Shown here piece after piece: positions 25,007-33,653 of a stretch of 64,000 nucleotides of DNA (positions are counted from its first letter, which is position 1; each line of letters starts with the position of its first letter). Location of the stretch: the NCBI GenBank assembly GCA_963780395.1, contig CAWABY010000014.1, positions 62,001-126,000 on the forward strand. The letters run 5' to 3'. The notes beneath the pieces were generated by a model, which was not told the DNA's origin, did no database searches, and saw nothing but the letters and a program-made list of their open reading frames with translations. Made by a program: the position numbers and the translations under genes. The DNA is from VGBV01 sp963780395 (lineage in GTDB: Bacteria; Actinomycetota; Thermoleophilia; Solirubrobacterales; 70-9).

Positions 25007-26317
25007 ATGCAGAAGCTTCAGGAGACGGCCAAGAACCTGTGGGAGAACCACCGCATGGCGACCCTGCTCGTCGGCATCGGCGTGGTCGTCGCGGTCGTGG
25101 GCCTGGCGGGTTACCTGACGCTGAAGCGCCCGGGCGACGTCTCCAACGAGGACGCTGCCTTCGACGCGGCCGACCAGCAGAAGGGCGTGGTCGGGGTCGT
25201 CAACTGGCCGTTCTACGGACTGAACGAGGAGCGCACGCGCTATCTCGCGGCGGAGGGTGTGGAGCCCCCATTCAAGGTCGCCTGGAGGATCAACGGCCGC
25301 AAGCTGCTCGAGTACTCGCCCGTCCTCGTCGACGGCTCCATCTACACGATCAACAACAACGGAGAGGCGCTGTCGGCGAAGACGCGCAACGGCAAGATCC
25401 GCTGGCGGCGCAAGGTGGCGAGCCGGAACGCCTCCTCGCCGGCGTACAGCGACGGCATGCTCTACCTCGCCAACCTCGAGCCGGGCCAGGTGCTGGGCCT
25501 CAATGCCAAGAACGGGGTCCAGCGCTGGAAGCGACGGCTGCCGGGGCGCACGGAGTCCTCGCCGGTCGTGGTCGGCAAAAAAGTGATCGTGGGCTGCGAG
25601 TGCGGGACCCTCTATGCCTTCGACAAGAAGAGCGGCAAGACCCTGTGGGAGGCCGGCCTGCCGGGCGAGATCAAGGCGGCCCCCGCGGTCAGCGACGGAG
25701 TCGCCTACGTGGGTGACTACAGCGGTCAGTTCAGCGCCGTGCGAATCGACGATGGATCGATCAAGTGGCAGTCCGGCTCGCAGGGAGGCAGCTTCGGGCG
25801 CGCCGGCGACTTCTACAGCACCGCCGCGGTCGCCTTCGGCCGCGTGTATGTGGCCAGCAAGGACGGCCGCGTCTACAGCTTCGAGAAGGAGACGGGAGAT
25901 CTGGCCTGGAGCCAGACCGCGGGCGGCGAGCTCTATGCGGGGGTGGTGGCGGCTGACACGCCGAACACTGATCCGACCGTGTACGTCGGCTCATACGCCG
26001 GCGAGCGCTTCTATGCACTCGACGCGAGGACCGGAGAGGAGCGCTGGTCGGTCGACGCCGGCGGCCCGGTGATCGGCGCCGCGAGCCTGATCGGCGAGAC
26101 CGTCTACTTCGCCAACCTCCGAACCACCACGACGACCGCCGTCAAGGCCGCCAACGGCGAGGAGGTCTGGAGCTTCAACGGCGGCGCCTACAACCCGGTC
26201 ATCTCGGACGGAAAGCGCATCTATCTGACCGGCTACAAGACCATCTACTCGTTGAAGCCGGGCGTGAAGAAGCCGAAGAAGCAGCAGGGCGGAAAGCAGG
26301 GCGAGCAGCAGCCCTAG
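25007..26317 (+). CDS. Membrane-anchored PQQ-like beta-propeller protein
   Basis: A 436-residue protein with an N-terminal membrane helix (about residues 19-40, LLVGIGVVVAVVGLAGYL). At least six propeller blades follow, of the form A-x-(D/N)-x2-(T/S)-G-x3-W, for example AKTRNGKIRWRR, AFDKKSGKTLWE and ALDARTGEERWS. The fold resembles BamB and quinoprotein propellers, but no PQQ-binding residues can be asserted. The C-terminus is Lys/Gln rich. I chose ATG 25007 because GGGAGAGG lies 6 bases upstream, although ATG 24977 is in frame. The stop overlaps the convergent hisF stop at CTAG. Confidence 0.85.
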   Translation: MQKLQETAKNLWENHRMATLLVGIGVVVAVVGLAGYLTLKRPGDVSNEDAAFDAADQQKGVVGVVNWPFYGLNEERTRYLAAEGVEPPFKVAWRINGRKLLEYSPVLVDGSIYTINNNGEALSAKTRNGKIRWRRKVASRNASSPAYSDGMLYLANLEPGQVLGLNAKNGVQRWKRRLPGRTESSPVVVGKKVIVGCECGTLYAFDKKSGKTLWEAGLPGEIKAAPAVSDGVAYVGDYSGQFSAVRIDDGSIKWQSGSQGGSFGRAGDFYSTAAVAFGRVYVASKDGRVYSFEKETGDLAWSQTAGGELYAGVVAADTPNTDPTVYVGSYAGERFYALDARTGEERWSVDAGGPVIGAASLIGETVYFANLRTTTTTAVKAANGEEVWSFNGGAYNPVISDGKRIYLTGYKTIYSLKPGVKKPKKQQGGKQGEQQP

Positions 26318-27088
26318 CCTGAGGCGGGCTCGGTCACCCGGACCGGGATCCCGGCGGCAGCCATTCGCGCCTTCGCCTCGGCGACGGTGTGCTGGCCGTA
26401 GTGGAAGATCGACGCGCACAGCACCGCGTCCGCGTGGCCCAGGCTGACGGCCTCGACGAGGTGATCGAGCTCGCCGGCGCCGCCGGAGGCGATCACGGGG
26501 ACGCCGACGGCGTCGGCGACGGCGCGGGTCAGCTCCAGCTCGTAGCCTTCGTTGGTGCCGTCCCGGTCCATGCTCGTCAACAGCACCTCCCCCGCCCCGC
26601 GCTCGGTCGCTTCGCGAGCCCACTCGACCGCCTCGCGCTCGACCGGGACGCGCCCGCCGTTCACGTAGACGTCCCAGCCGTCGCTCCGCCTCTTGGCGTC
26701 GATCGCGATCACGACGCATTGCGCCCCGAACACCTCGGCGAGCTCGTCCAGCAGCTCGGGCCGCCTCAGCGCCGCCGAGTTGACCGAGACCTTGTCGGCG
26801 CCGGCGTCCAGCACCGCCTGGGCGTCTGAGACCGAGCGGATTCCCCCGCCGATCGTGAACGGGATGAAGACGTTGTCGGCCGTGCGCCGAGCCAGCTCCA
26901 CGATCGTCTCGCGGCTCATCGTGCGAGGCGGTGATGTCGAGGAAGACGAGCTCGTCGGCGCCCTCGGCGTCGTAGCGCTCGGCCAACTCGACCGGGTCGC
27001 CGGCGTCGCGGATATCGACGAAGTTCGTGCCCTTGACGACGCGGCCGCCGTCGACGTCGAGGCAGGGGATGACTCGCTTCAGGACCAT
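26314..27088 (-). CDS. hisF: Imidazole glycerol phosphate synthase cyclase subunit (frame interrupted)
   Basis: HisF with HisH turns PRFAR and ammonia into imidazole glycerol phosphate and AICAR. The N-terminal part reads MVLKRVIPCLDVDGG and FLDITASHDE. After one extra base near 26914 the remainder continues as RETIVELARRTA, with IPFTIGGGIR, DKVSVNSAA and PVIASGGAG. Deleting one C in CCGC joins the halves perfectly into 257 residues of family length. I therefore treat the break as a sequence error. This is the last gene of the his operon and is separated from hisA by three non-his genes. Confidence 0.9.
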
Positions 27089-27110
27089 GGATCCAGGGTA
27101 CGGCGCAGGC

Positions 27111-27533
27111 CTACCGCACGAACACGAGGTGGAAGGGAACGCCCTCCTGCACCCACCGCTCCGCGCAGAGCGTCCACGACTTGACGAGTCTGCCGGCCAG
27201 GTCGGCGTCGGCGCGCCAGAAGGCCTCGGCCTTCTCCATCACGATCGCGTAGCCCTTCGCCTCCAACCACCCCAGGTCGCGCAGGCACTCCTCGAGCGCG
27301 TCCCAGTTGCCGCCGAAGTAGTCGGGGAACTCGAAGCCCTTGGAGATCGCCGCCATCAGCGGCTCCTCGCCGTCGATCTTGGTTCCGTCGATCTCGATCT
27401 GGCGGATCCCCTTCTCAGCCGCGATCTCGGGGTTGGGGGCCCGCTCGGCGAAGTGGACGCTGCGCAGGGGGCTCGGGGCGGCGACGGTGACGTCAGGTGC
27501 CTCGGGGTTGACGGGTGTTGCGCTGGTGCTCAC
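27111..27533 (-). CDS. Barstar-family ribonuclease inhibitor
   Basis: A 140-residue cytoplasmic protein. Residues about 42-140 match barstar: IDG-x-K, then FPDYFGGNWDALEECLRDL, which corresponds to the barstar helix and loop that plug the barnase active site. Asp35 of barstar is kept, Asp39 is Glu. About 40 low-complexity residues precede this domain, not usual for barstar. Its ATG overlaps the stop of the ribonuclease gene (ATGA), so both are translated together. Family knowledge says it should protect the cell from the ribonuclease made next door. Confidence 0.88.
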   Translation of the reverse strand: MSTSATPVNPEAPDVTVAAPSPLRSVHFAERAPNPEIAAEKGIRQIEIDGTKIDGEEPLMAAISKGFEFPDYFGGNWDALEECLRDLGWLEAKGYAIVMEKAEAFWRADADLAGRLVKSWTLCAERWVQEGVPFHLVFVR

Positions 27534-27934
27534 GTGTACTCCTCCGGGTCGATGCGGATGAAGGATTGGTAGTGATCTCGGGTGTAGTAGGTCTCCCCCT
27601 GGCTCCCGACCACGAGCCGCCGCGCACCGCGATCATCGGATCCCGGCGTCTCCACGGTGTACTCACGGTAGTAGCCCTGCGGCTGGTCGGGCAGCAGCCC
27701 CTCGCGATTCTGGAAGGTGTCCCCGTCCTGCTCGTAGGGCAGCGGCCCGCCCGAGTCGATGGCCGCGAGGGTGGCCGAGATCCCGGCTTCCTCCTCCTGC
27801 GAGAACGCCCCGTTCCCGCCGGAGGCAACGGTCCCGGTGGAGGTCTCGCCCCCGTCCCCGCCGAGCAGCGCGACCAGCGCCACCGCGACCAGGGCGGCGA
27901 GGACGGCGGCGCCGGCTAGGGCTCGGCGTCCCAT
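27530..27934 (-). CDS. Secreted or membrane-anchored barnase/RNase Sa-family ribonuclease
   Basis: A guanyl-specific ribonuclease of the N1/T1/barnase superfamily. It has 134 residues, starting with a hydrophobic export or anchor segment (residues 5-24). The catalytic domain follows RNase Sa closely: PYEQDG, FQNREGLLP, YYREYTV, RGARRLVVG and YYTRDHY. From that alignment, the general base is Glu91, with Arg106 and His121 completing the active site. There are no cysteines, unlike RNase Sa. The start ATG 27934 overlaps the DoxX gene by 19 bases; an earlier start is possible. The inhibitor gene follows immediately. The pair lies inside the histidine operon. Confidence 0.88.
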   Translation of the reverse strand: MGRRALAGAAVLAALVAVALVALLGGDGGETSTGTVASGGNGAFSQEEEAGISATLAAIDSGGPLPYEQDGDTFQNREGLLPDQPQGYYREYTVETPGSDDRGARRLVVGSQGETYYTRDHYQSFIRIDPEEYT

Positions 27935-28308
27935 TCGCCCGCCGCCCAGGCCCAGGCAATGAACAGCGCCTGCACGGGCAGGCGAGCCCACAGCGCCGGC
28001 TCGCCGCCCGGGACGTGCTCAGAGAAGTCGTCGGCGTTCAGCGCCATGTGCAGGTTGGCGGGGAAGATCGCGATCAGCGTCGCGATGCTCCACAGGCTGC
28101 CCGCGCGCCGGGTTGCCGGGTGCATCGTCGCCAGGCCGCCCGCGATCTCGGCGATGCCGCTGGCGATGACCATCTCGCGGTGGCGCGGGATGTAGGGCGG
28201 CATGATCCGCTCGTACGCGCGGGGCTTGCGGAAGTGCATCACCCCGGCGAACACGAAGAAGGGCCCGAACAGCTTGCGCACGGGCGGGAATCTACCCGGC
28301 GGGCGCAT
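27916..28308 (-). CDS. DoxX-like membrane protein
   Basis: A 130-residue protein with about four membrane helices, beginning near PFFVFAGVMHFRKP and including IASGIAEIAGGLA. The FVFAG-x2-HF and ASGIAEI patterns fit the DoxX/DUF4267-like small membrane proteins, sometimes linked to redox or quinone chemistry. No catalytic residues are recognised. ATG 28308 is 4 bases after hisA and is preferred to ATG 28329, which lies in hisA. It is co-directional with the his genes and overlaps the ribonuclease gene. Confidence 0.75.
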   Translation of the reverse strand: MRPPGRFPPVRKLFGPFFVFAGVMHFRKPRAYERIMPPYIPRHREMVIASGIAEIAGGLATMHPATRRAGSLWSIATLIAIFPANLHMALNADDFSEHVPGGEPALWARLPVQALFIAWAWAAGEWDAEP

Positions 28309-28312
28309 CCGT

Positions 28313-29038
28313 CTATCCGCCCAGGGCATCCTGGGCGTCGGCGACGCCGAAGCGCCCCTCGTAGAGGGCGCGGCCGACGATCACGCCTCCGAGGGTGTCG
28401 AGGTCCAGCGCCGCCAGCGCCCGCAGGTCCTCGAGCGACCCGACGCCGCCCGAATAGATCAGCTCGGCGCGGCTCGCCTCGGCGACCTCGCGCAGCGATT
28501 CGGTGTCGGGGCCCTCCATGGTCCCGTCCACTTCGACAGGGGTGTATATGAAGCGCTCGATCCCGCGCTCGGCGAGCTGGGCGGCGAGCTCGGCCGGCCC
28601 GACGCCCTCGGGGGAGGTCCAGCCCTCGGCCGCGACCTTGCCGCCCCGGGCATCGACGGCCGCGACCACCCGGTCTCCGTGGGCGGCCGCGATCGCCGTC
28701 GTCACCTCGGGGTCGCGGACCGCTGCGGTGCCGAGCACCACGCGCTCGACCCCCGCCGAGATCGCCTCCTCGACCTTCTTCGAGTCCCGTAGGCCGCCGC
28801 CGAACTGCACCGGGATGTCGACAGCGGCGACGATCTTCGCCACGTGGTCGAGGTTGACCGGTTCGCCTGCGCGGGCGCCGTCCAGGTCGACCACGTGCAG
28901 CCACGTCGCTCCCGCGTCCACCCAGCGCCGGGCCGCGACCAGGGGGTCGTCCTCGTAGGAGGTCTCGCGCTCGTAATCCCCCTGCAGCAGGCGCACGGCA
29001 CGGCCGTCGAGGATGTCAATCGCCGGATAGAGGATCAA
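28313..29038 (-). CDS. hisA: ProFAR isomerase (phosphoribosyl isomerase)
   Basis: HisA opens the ribose ring of ProFAR to give PRFAR. The 241-residue barrel begins ILYPAIDILDGRAVRL with the first catalytic Asp. It contains LHVVDLDGA, PVQFGGGLRD and IYSGGVGS, the usual phosphate loops. In many actinobacteria this enzyme is the bifunctional PriA that also serves tryptophan synthesis; I cannot tell from sequence alone. It follows hisH by 9 bases. Confidence 0.94.
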   Translation of the reverse strand: MILYPAIDILDGRAVRLLQGDYERETSYEDDPLVAARRWVDAGATWLHVVDLDGARAGEPVNLDHVAKIVAAVDIPVQFGGGLRDSKKVEEAISAGVERVVLGTAAVRDPEVTTAIAAAHGDRVVAAVDARGGKVAAEGWTSPEGVGPAELAAQLAERGIERFIYTPVEVDGTMEGPDTESLREVAEASRAELIYSGGVGSLEDLRALAALDLDTLGGVIVGRALYEGRFGVADAQDALGG

Positions 29039-29047
29039 GGGAGCCCG

Positions 29048-29668
29048 CTACTCGCAGATGCGCGTGAAGTTGCGGAGCATCCGCAGGCCCGCCTCACTCG
29101 ACTTCTCCGGGTGGAACTGGGCCCCGTACAGCGGCGGCCGCTCGACCGCGCAGGCGAAGCGCTCCCCGTACTCGGCCGTCCCCAGCACGTCGTCGGAGAC
29201 CGCCGGCCTGGGCACGAAGGAGTGGACGAAGTAGAACGGCGTCTCTTCCCCCAGCCCCTCCGTCAGGCGCGAGGGCCGCTCCCAGCGCACAGGCGACCAG
29301 CCGATGTGCGGGACCTTGTACCCGTTGGCCGAGATCGGACCGACGGGGCCGCCGAGCAGTGCCAGCCCGGCGGCGCCCTGGTTCTCGGTCGAGGATTCGA
29401 ACAGCAGCTGCATGCCGAGGCAGATGCCCAGGACCGGCCGGCCCTCGCTGATCCGCCTCGTCACCAGCTCGTCCAGGCCCTGCTCGCGCACTCTCTCCAT
29501 CGCCTTCGCAAAGGCGCCGACGCCGGGCAGGATGACGCCGTCGGACTCCGCCGCGCGCTCGGGGTCGGGGGTGATCTCGGCCTCGGCGCCGACCCGCTCC
29601 AGCGCCTTCTCCACCGAGCGCAGGTTGCCCATGCCGTAGTCGAGGATCGACACACTGATGCGGGTCAT
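29048..29668 (-). CDS. hisH: Imidazole glycerol phosphate synthase glutaminase subunit
   Basis: HisH releases ammonia from glutamine and channels it into HisF. The 206-residue class I amidotransferase shows the nucleophile in LGICLGMQLLF and the His-Glu pair in QFHPEKS. DYGMGNLRSVEKAL at the start is diagnostic. It lies between hisB and hisA; its partner hisF is three genes further. Confidence 0.95.
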   Translation of the reverse strand: MTRISVSILDYGMGNLRSVEKALERVGAEAEITPDPERAAESDGVILPGVGAFAKAMERVREQGLDELVTRRISEGRPVLGICLGMQLLFESSTENQGAAGLALLGGPVGPISANGYKVPHIGWSPVRWERPSRLTEGLGEETPFYFVHSFVPRPAVSDDVLGTAEYGERFACAVERPPLYGAQFHPEKSSEAGLRMLRNFTRICE

Positions 29669-29678
29669 GTGTGGGTTC

Positions 29679-30275
29679 TCATGAGGTCAGCGTGCCCTTT
29701 GTAGACGGGACTCCCGGCTCGTCGGGGTCGATCGAGACCGCCTGGCGCAGCGCCCGCGCAAACGCCTTGAACGCCGCCTCAACCATGTGGTGGGCGTTGG
29801 AGCCGTAGCGAACGCGGACGTGCAGGGTGATCTTCGAGTTGTTCGCGACTGCCCGGAAGAACTCCTCGGTCAGCTCGGTGTCGAAGTCGGCGATGGTGAC
29901 GTCGGGCAGCTCCGCCTCGTACACGGTCATAGGGCGGCCGGAGACGTCGATCGCGCACTCGGCCAGCGCCTCGTCCATCGGGACCGTCGCGAACCCGTAG
30001 CGCCGGATGCCCGACCTGTCGCCGAGCGCCTCGTCGATCGCCTGGCCCAGCACGATGCCGACGTCCTCGGTCGTGTGATGGGCGCCGGTCTCCAGGTCGC
30101 CCTTGGCCTCGACCTCCAGGCCCAGGCGCCCGTGGCGAGCGAGCAGATCGAGCATGTGGTCGAGGAAGCCGACCCCGGTCGAGACGCTCGCGTCGCCGCC
30201 GTCGAGGTTCAGCTTCAGGGAGATCTTCGTCTCCTTCGTGCTGCGCTCGATCTCGGCGCTGCGGCTGCTGCTCAT
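29679..30275 (-). CDS. hisB: Imidazoleglycerol-phosphate dehydratase
   Basis: A monofunctional HisB of 198 residues which dehydrates imidazole glycerol phosphate to imidazole acetol phosphate. The manganese-binding pairs are GAHHTTEDVGI and NAHHMVEAAFK. It begins RSAEIERSTKETKI, the usual N-terminus, and no phosphatase domain is fused. Its ATG overlaps the hisD stop (ATGA). Confidence 0.95.
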   Translation of the reverse strand: MSSSRSAEIERSTKETKISLKLNLDGGDASVSTGVGFLDHMLDLLARHGRLGLEVEAKGDLETGAHHTTEDVGIVLGQAIDEALGDRSGIRRYGFATVPMDEALAECAIDVSGRPMTVYEAELPDVTIADFDTELTEEFFRAVANNSKITLHVRVRYGSNAHHMVEAAFKAFARALRQAVSIDPDEPGVPSTKGTLTS

Positions 30276-31558
30276 CGGCTCTTCCCCTCGGGATCGCTCG
30301 CTCGGGCCGAGGCGGACTCCCCGTGCACCGGAAAGCCCTCGGCCTCGGCCAGCGTAGCGACCACCGGCGCCAGCTCCGCGACGCCGCGCTCGGTGAGCCG
30401 GACCGTGGCCAGCCGGCGCCTGAAGGTCGCGGGGCCGAGCGGGCCCTGGAAGCGGCCCGCGCCGCCGGTCGGTAGCACGTGGTTGGAACCGGCCGCGTAG
30501 TCCCCAAACGCGGTGGCTCCGCTGCTGCCCACGAACACGCAGCCCGCGTAGCGCACGGACTCGGCGAGGTCGTCGGCCTCGGCGCAGGCCAGCTCCAGGT
30601 GCTCAGGAGCGAGCGCGTTCGCAAGCTCGACCGCGGCGCCGGTGCTGGGCGCCGTGACCAGGGCCAGCGGCGCATCGTTCACGCTTGGGCGCTCGCTCGC
30701 CAGTCCGGCGATCAGCCGCTCGAGCTCGTCCAGCAGCGCCGCCTCGGGCGCGCAGGCCACCAGCAGCCCGTCCTCGCCATGCTCGGCCTGGGCGCACAGG
30801 TCCAGGGCAAGCAGGCGGGTCTCGACGGCGCCGTCGGCGATCACCATCAGCTCGCTCGGCCCGGCGATGCCGTCGATGCCGACGCGCCCCGTTAGCTGAC
30901 GCTTCGCCTCCTGCACGTAGCGGTTGCCAGGGCCTGCGATCACGTCCACGCCGGCGACGCTCTCGGTGCCGATCGCGAGCGCGGCGATCGCCTGGGCGCC
31001 TCCGATCGCATAGACCTCGTCGGCGCCGATCAACTCGGCGGCCACGAGCACCAGCGGGTTGACGCGGCCGTCGGGGCCGGCCGGCGAGGCGAAGGCGATG
31101 CGGCCCACCCCCGCCACCCGGGCCGGGACGCCGCACATCAGAGCCGTGGAGGGGTAGGAGGCGCGGCCGCCCGGCACGTAGGCCCCCGCCGAGGCGAGCG
31201 GGACCTCGGCGATCGTGACCGACCCCCGCTCGTTGTTGAGCCCCGTACGGGCCCCGGCCTCCAATGCCGCGACGGCCTCGATGTTCTCGGCGGCGACCCC
31301 GAGGGCGTCCAGCAGCACCGGGTCCGTGTTCGCGCGCGCGGCGGCGAGCTCGGAGGCCTCGACCCGGATCGAGGCGGGCTCGACCCCGCCCAGCTTCTTC
31401 TCAAGGCGCAGCAGGGCGGCGTCGCCGTCGCGCTCAACCTCGGCGATGATCGCCGCCACCTCCTCGCTCACCTCCGCCAACGGCGGCTGCAGCGCGCGCA
31501 GCTCGGCGGCCATTCCGTCCGCGTCGGCGCCGTCCCACTCGACACGCGTCGCCTTCAT
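30272..31558 (-). CDS. hisD: Histidinol dehydrogenase
   Basis: HisD oxidises histidinol to histidine in two NAD steps using zinc. The protein has 428 residues of normal length. Blocks include YVPGGRASYPS, GPGNRYVQEAKR, GIDGIAGPSELMVIAD, QAEHGEDG and SNHVLPTGGAGRF. I prefer ATG 31558, which follows GGATGAGG, over the in-frame ATG at 31570 that overlaps the hisG stop. The next gene hisB overlaps by 4 bases. Confidence 0.93.
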   Translation of the reverse strand: MKATRVEWDGADADGMAAELRALQPPLAEVSEEVAAIIAEVERDGDAALLRLEKKLGGVEPASIRVEASELAAARANTDPVLLDALGVAAENIEAVAALEAGARTGLNNERGSVTIAEVPLASAGAYVPGGRASYPSTALMCGVPARVAGVGRIAFASPAGPDGRVNPLVLVAAELIGADEVYAIGGAQAIAALAIGTESVAGVDVIAGPGNRYVQEAKRQLTGRVGIDGIAGPSELMVIADGAVETRLLALDLCAQAEHGEDGLLVACAPEAALLDELERLIAGLASERPSVNDAPLALVTAPSTGAAVELANALAPEHLELACAEADDLAESVRYAGCVFVGSSGATAFGDYAAGSNHVLPTGGAGRFQGPLGPATFRRRLATVRLTERGVAELAPVVATLAEAEGFPVHGESASARASDPEGKSR

Positions 31559-31566
31559 CGCGCGCC

Positions 31567-32241
31567 TCATCCGCTCGGGCGCAGGCGCTCGACGATGTCG
31601 TCGACCTCCTCCGCCCTCAGCTTGTGGGAGACCCGGTTCACGACCAGGCGCGCGCTGGAGTCGATGATCTCCTCCAGCACCTCGAGCCCGTTCTCCTCCA
31701 GGGTGCGGCCCGTCGCGACGAGATCCACGATGCCGTCGGCGAGGCCGACCAGCGGCGCCAGCTCGACCGAGCCCTTGACGTCGATCACCTCGGCCTGGCG
31801 GCCCGTCTGCTCGAAGTGGCGCTCGGCGATGCGCGGGTACTTGGTGGCGATCCGCATCGCCCCCAGTCGCCGCTCGGATTCACCCAGGCTCTGGTCCCCA
31901 CGGCGCCCCGCCAGCACCATGCGGCAGGCGCCGTAGCGCAGGTCGAGGATCTCGTAGACGATCCGGTCACGCTGCTCCAGCAGCACGTCCTTGCCGGTGA
32001 TGCCGAGGTCGGCCGCGCCCGCCTCGACGTAGGTCGGCACGTCCGAGGGCCGCATCGTCACCAGGGTGAGCCCGTCCGCGCCGAACACGAGCGCTCGCGA
32101 GTCGCTCCGCATCTCGGCGGTGTCGACGCCGATCGCGTCGAGCGCGTCCAGGGTCGGCTCCCACAGCGCCCCGCGCGGGATCGCCAGCTTGATCGGGCCG
32201 TCCACTTTCGTCCGCACGGGGCCCTCGATCGTGGGGTTCAT
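31567..32241 (-). CDS. hisG: ATP phosphoribosyltransferase catalytic subunit, short form
   Basis: HisG joins ATP and PRPP in the first step of histidine synthesis. The 224-residue protein lacks the C-terminal regulatory domain, so it is the short form that needs HisZ. Family blocks are LAIPRGALWEPTLDAL, ADLGITGKDVLLE, RIATKYPRIAERHF and GSVELAPLVGLADGIVDLV. ATG 32241 overlaps the hisZ stop as ATGA. Presence of hisZ just upstream is consistent. Confidence 0.94.
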   Translation of the reverse strand: MNPTIEGPVRTKVDGPIKLAIPRGALWEPTLDALDAIGVDTAEMRSDSRALVFGADGLTLVTMRPSDVPTYVEAGAADLGITGKDVLLEQRDRIVYEILDLRYGACRMVLAGRRGDQSLGESERRLGAMRIATKYPRIAERHFEQTGRQAEVIDVKGSVELAPLVGLADGIVDLVATGRTLEENGLEVLEEIIDSSARLVVNRVSHKLRAEEVDDIVERLRPSG

Positions 32242-33241
32242 CCCTCGCCCTCCTTCGCCATTCGCTCCTCCTCGGCCTGGGCCAGGTGCACGCGCTCCAG
32301 GTAGAGGCTGAAGCCCGCGGCCGGCAGCTCGCGCGCCGAAGTACTCCGAGCAGATCGTCGTAGCGGCCGCCTCCGCCGAGGATGTGTCCCAGCGCCGGGT
32401 CGTAGACCTCGAGGATCGCGCCGGTGTAATAGCCGAGGTCCCGCAGCAAGCTGAGGTCGAGCTGGACGCGGTCGGCGACGCCGCGCTTGTCCAGCTCCTC
32501 GTAGGTGGCACGCAGGCGCCCGATCGCGCGCTCGACGGCATCGCCGCCCAGCTCGTGAGCCCGCTCCAGCACCGTCTCGGCATCGCCGCGCAGGCCCGGC
32601 AGCCGCAGCAGCGTCTCGCGCCCGGCGGGGTCGAGGCCCTCGACCTCGTCGACCTCCATCTCCAGGCCGACCAGGTTGTGCGCCGCGAGCTGATCGAGGA
32701 TGCGCTCGCGCTGCTCCCCCTCTACGCCCAGCTCGGTCAGCAACTGGCGGAAAAGGTCGGCGTCGCCGAGCCCGACCACGGCCCGGTTCAGCCCGACGGC
32801 GTCGAGCGCGGCGCTCAACACCTCGATCACCTCGGCGGTGCCCTCGGGCGCGCCCGCGCCCAGCAGCTCGACCCCGGCGTGCATGAACTGGCGCATCTGG
32901 GCGCGCTGCGGGCGCACCGCCCGGTAGGCGTTGCCGATGTAGGAGAAGCGCAGCGGCACCTCGGCCTCGGCGTAGCGGCTCGACGCCATCCGCGCGATCG
33001 GCACGGTCATGTCCGAGCGCAGCGCCAGCAGCTCGCCGCGCTCGTCGAAGAAGCGATAGGCGCCGATGCCGCCGCGCCCCTCGGCGCGCTGCAGCACCTC
33101 GTCGTACTCGAGTGTCGGGGTCGCGACCTGCCCGTAGCCGCGATCCTCGAAGACGTCGGCCAGGGTCGACTGCAGCGCGCGCAGCTCGCGCATCTCGTCA
33201 GGGAGGATGTCCCGGGTGCCCGGGGGGATCGGGTGGATCAT
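32238..33241 (-). CDS. hisZ: ATP phosphoribosyltransferase regulatory subunit (frame interrupted)
   Basis: HisZ is a histidyl-tRNA synthetase-like paralogue that binds short HisG and provides histidine feedback. The N-terminal two thirds show MIHPIPPGTRDILP, FSYIGNAYRAVRPQRAQMRQF and GYYTGAILEVYDP up to GGGRYDDLL. The end is found in another frame as ELPAAGFSLYLERVHLAQAEEE, with a stop that overlaps hisG. Removing two bases in 32330-32348 gives LLEYFGAELPAAGF, the length expected from relatives; adding one base would also restore the frame. The repaired length is about 333 residues. No anticodon-binding domain follows, which argues for HisZ rather than HisS. Confidence 0.85.
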
Positions 33242-33286
33242 CGCCCCATCATGGCCGCTGGCCCCCTCCTTTCGCGGCCGAGTGAC

Positions 33287-33316
33287 TTGCCGATCCCTTC
33301 CGCTGGGACATAGGAT
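33287..33316 (+). promoter_or_regulatory. Predicted promoter of the small protein gene at 33346
   Basis: TTGCCG (33287-33292) and TAGGAT (33311-33316) are 18 bases apart and lie 30 bases before the ATG at 33346, with GGAGGT in between as ribosome site. The opposite strand should also hold the his operon promoter in this 104-base divergent gap, but I see no clear match there. Confidence 0.5.
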
Positions 33317-33345
33317 CCCCGCCCACTCGACCCTGGAGGTGCCCA

Positions 33346-33633
33346 ATGGCAGTACGTGTGACGCTTGAGTTCCCGGCGAGCGCCGAGGACTACGACAAGG
33401 TGAACGAAGCGGTCGATTCTGAAGGCTCGCCCGACGGTCTGATCGTGCATACCGCGGCCGATCTCGGCGGCAAGATGAAGGTCGTTGACATCTGGGAGTC
33501 AGCGGAGCAGTTCGGCGCGTTCGTCGAGGGGCGGCTCGGCCCGAAGGTGGGCGAGGTTCTCGGGGGCGGCGGACCGGCGCCCCCGGAGCCCCAGATCGAG
33601 GAGCTCCACAACTACGAGGTGCACCAGAGCTGA
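33346..33633 (+). CDS. Small ferredoxin-fold-like protein
   Basis: A 95-residue protein with the pattern VRVTLEFPASAEDYDKV, GLIVHTA and KVVDIWESAEQFGAFVEGRLGP. This looks like the dimeric alpha/beta barrel fold of small monooxygenase-like (ABM) proteins. No catalytic residues can be named. It stands alone between the his operon and murA, with its own promoter and a GGAGGT ribosome site. Confidence 0.75.
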   Translation: MAVRVTLEFPASAEDYDKVNEAVDSEGSPDGLIVHTAADLGGKMKVVDIWESAEQFGAFVEGRLGPKVGEVLGGGGPAPPEPQIEELHNYEVHQS

Positions 33634-33653
33634 CGAGAGCGGTCGGCGCCCGC

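Noticed and set aside
26314..33241. Histidine operon as pseudogenes because hisF and hisZ are interrupted
   Set aside because: All other his genes are intact, single-base changes restore both frames to family length, and the same type of error occurs in essential proS.
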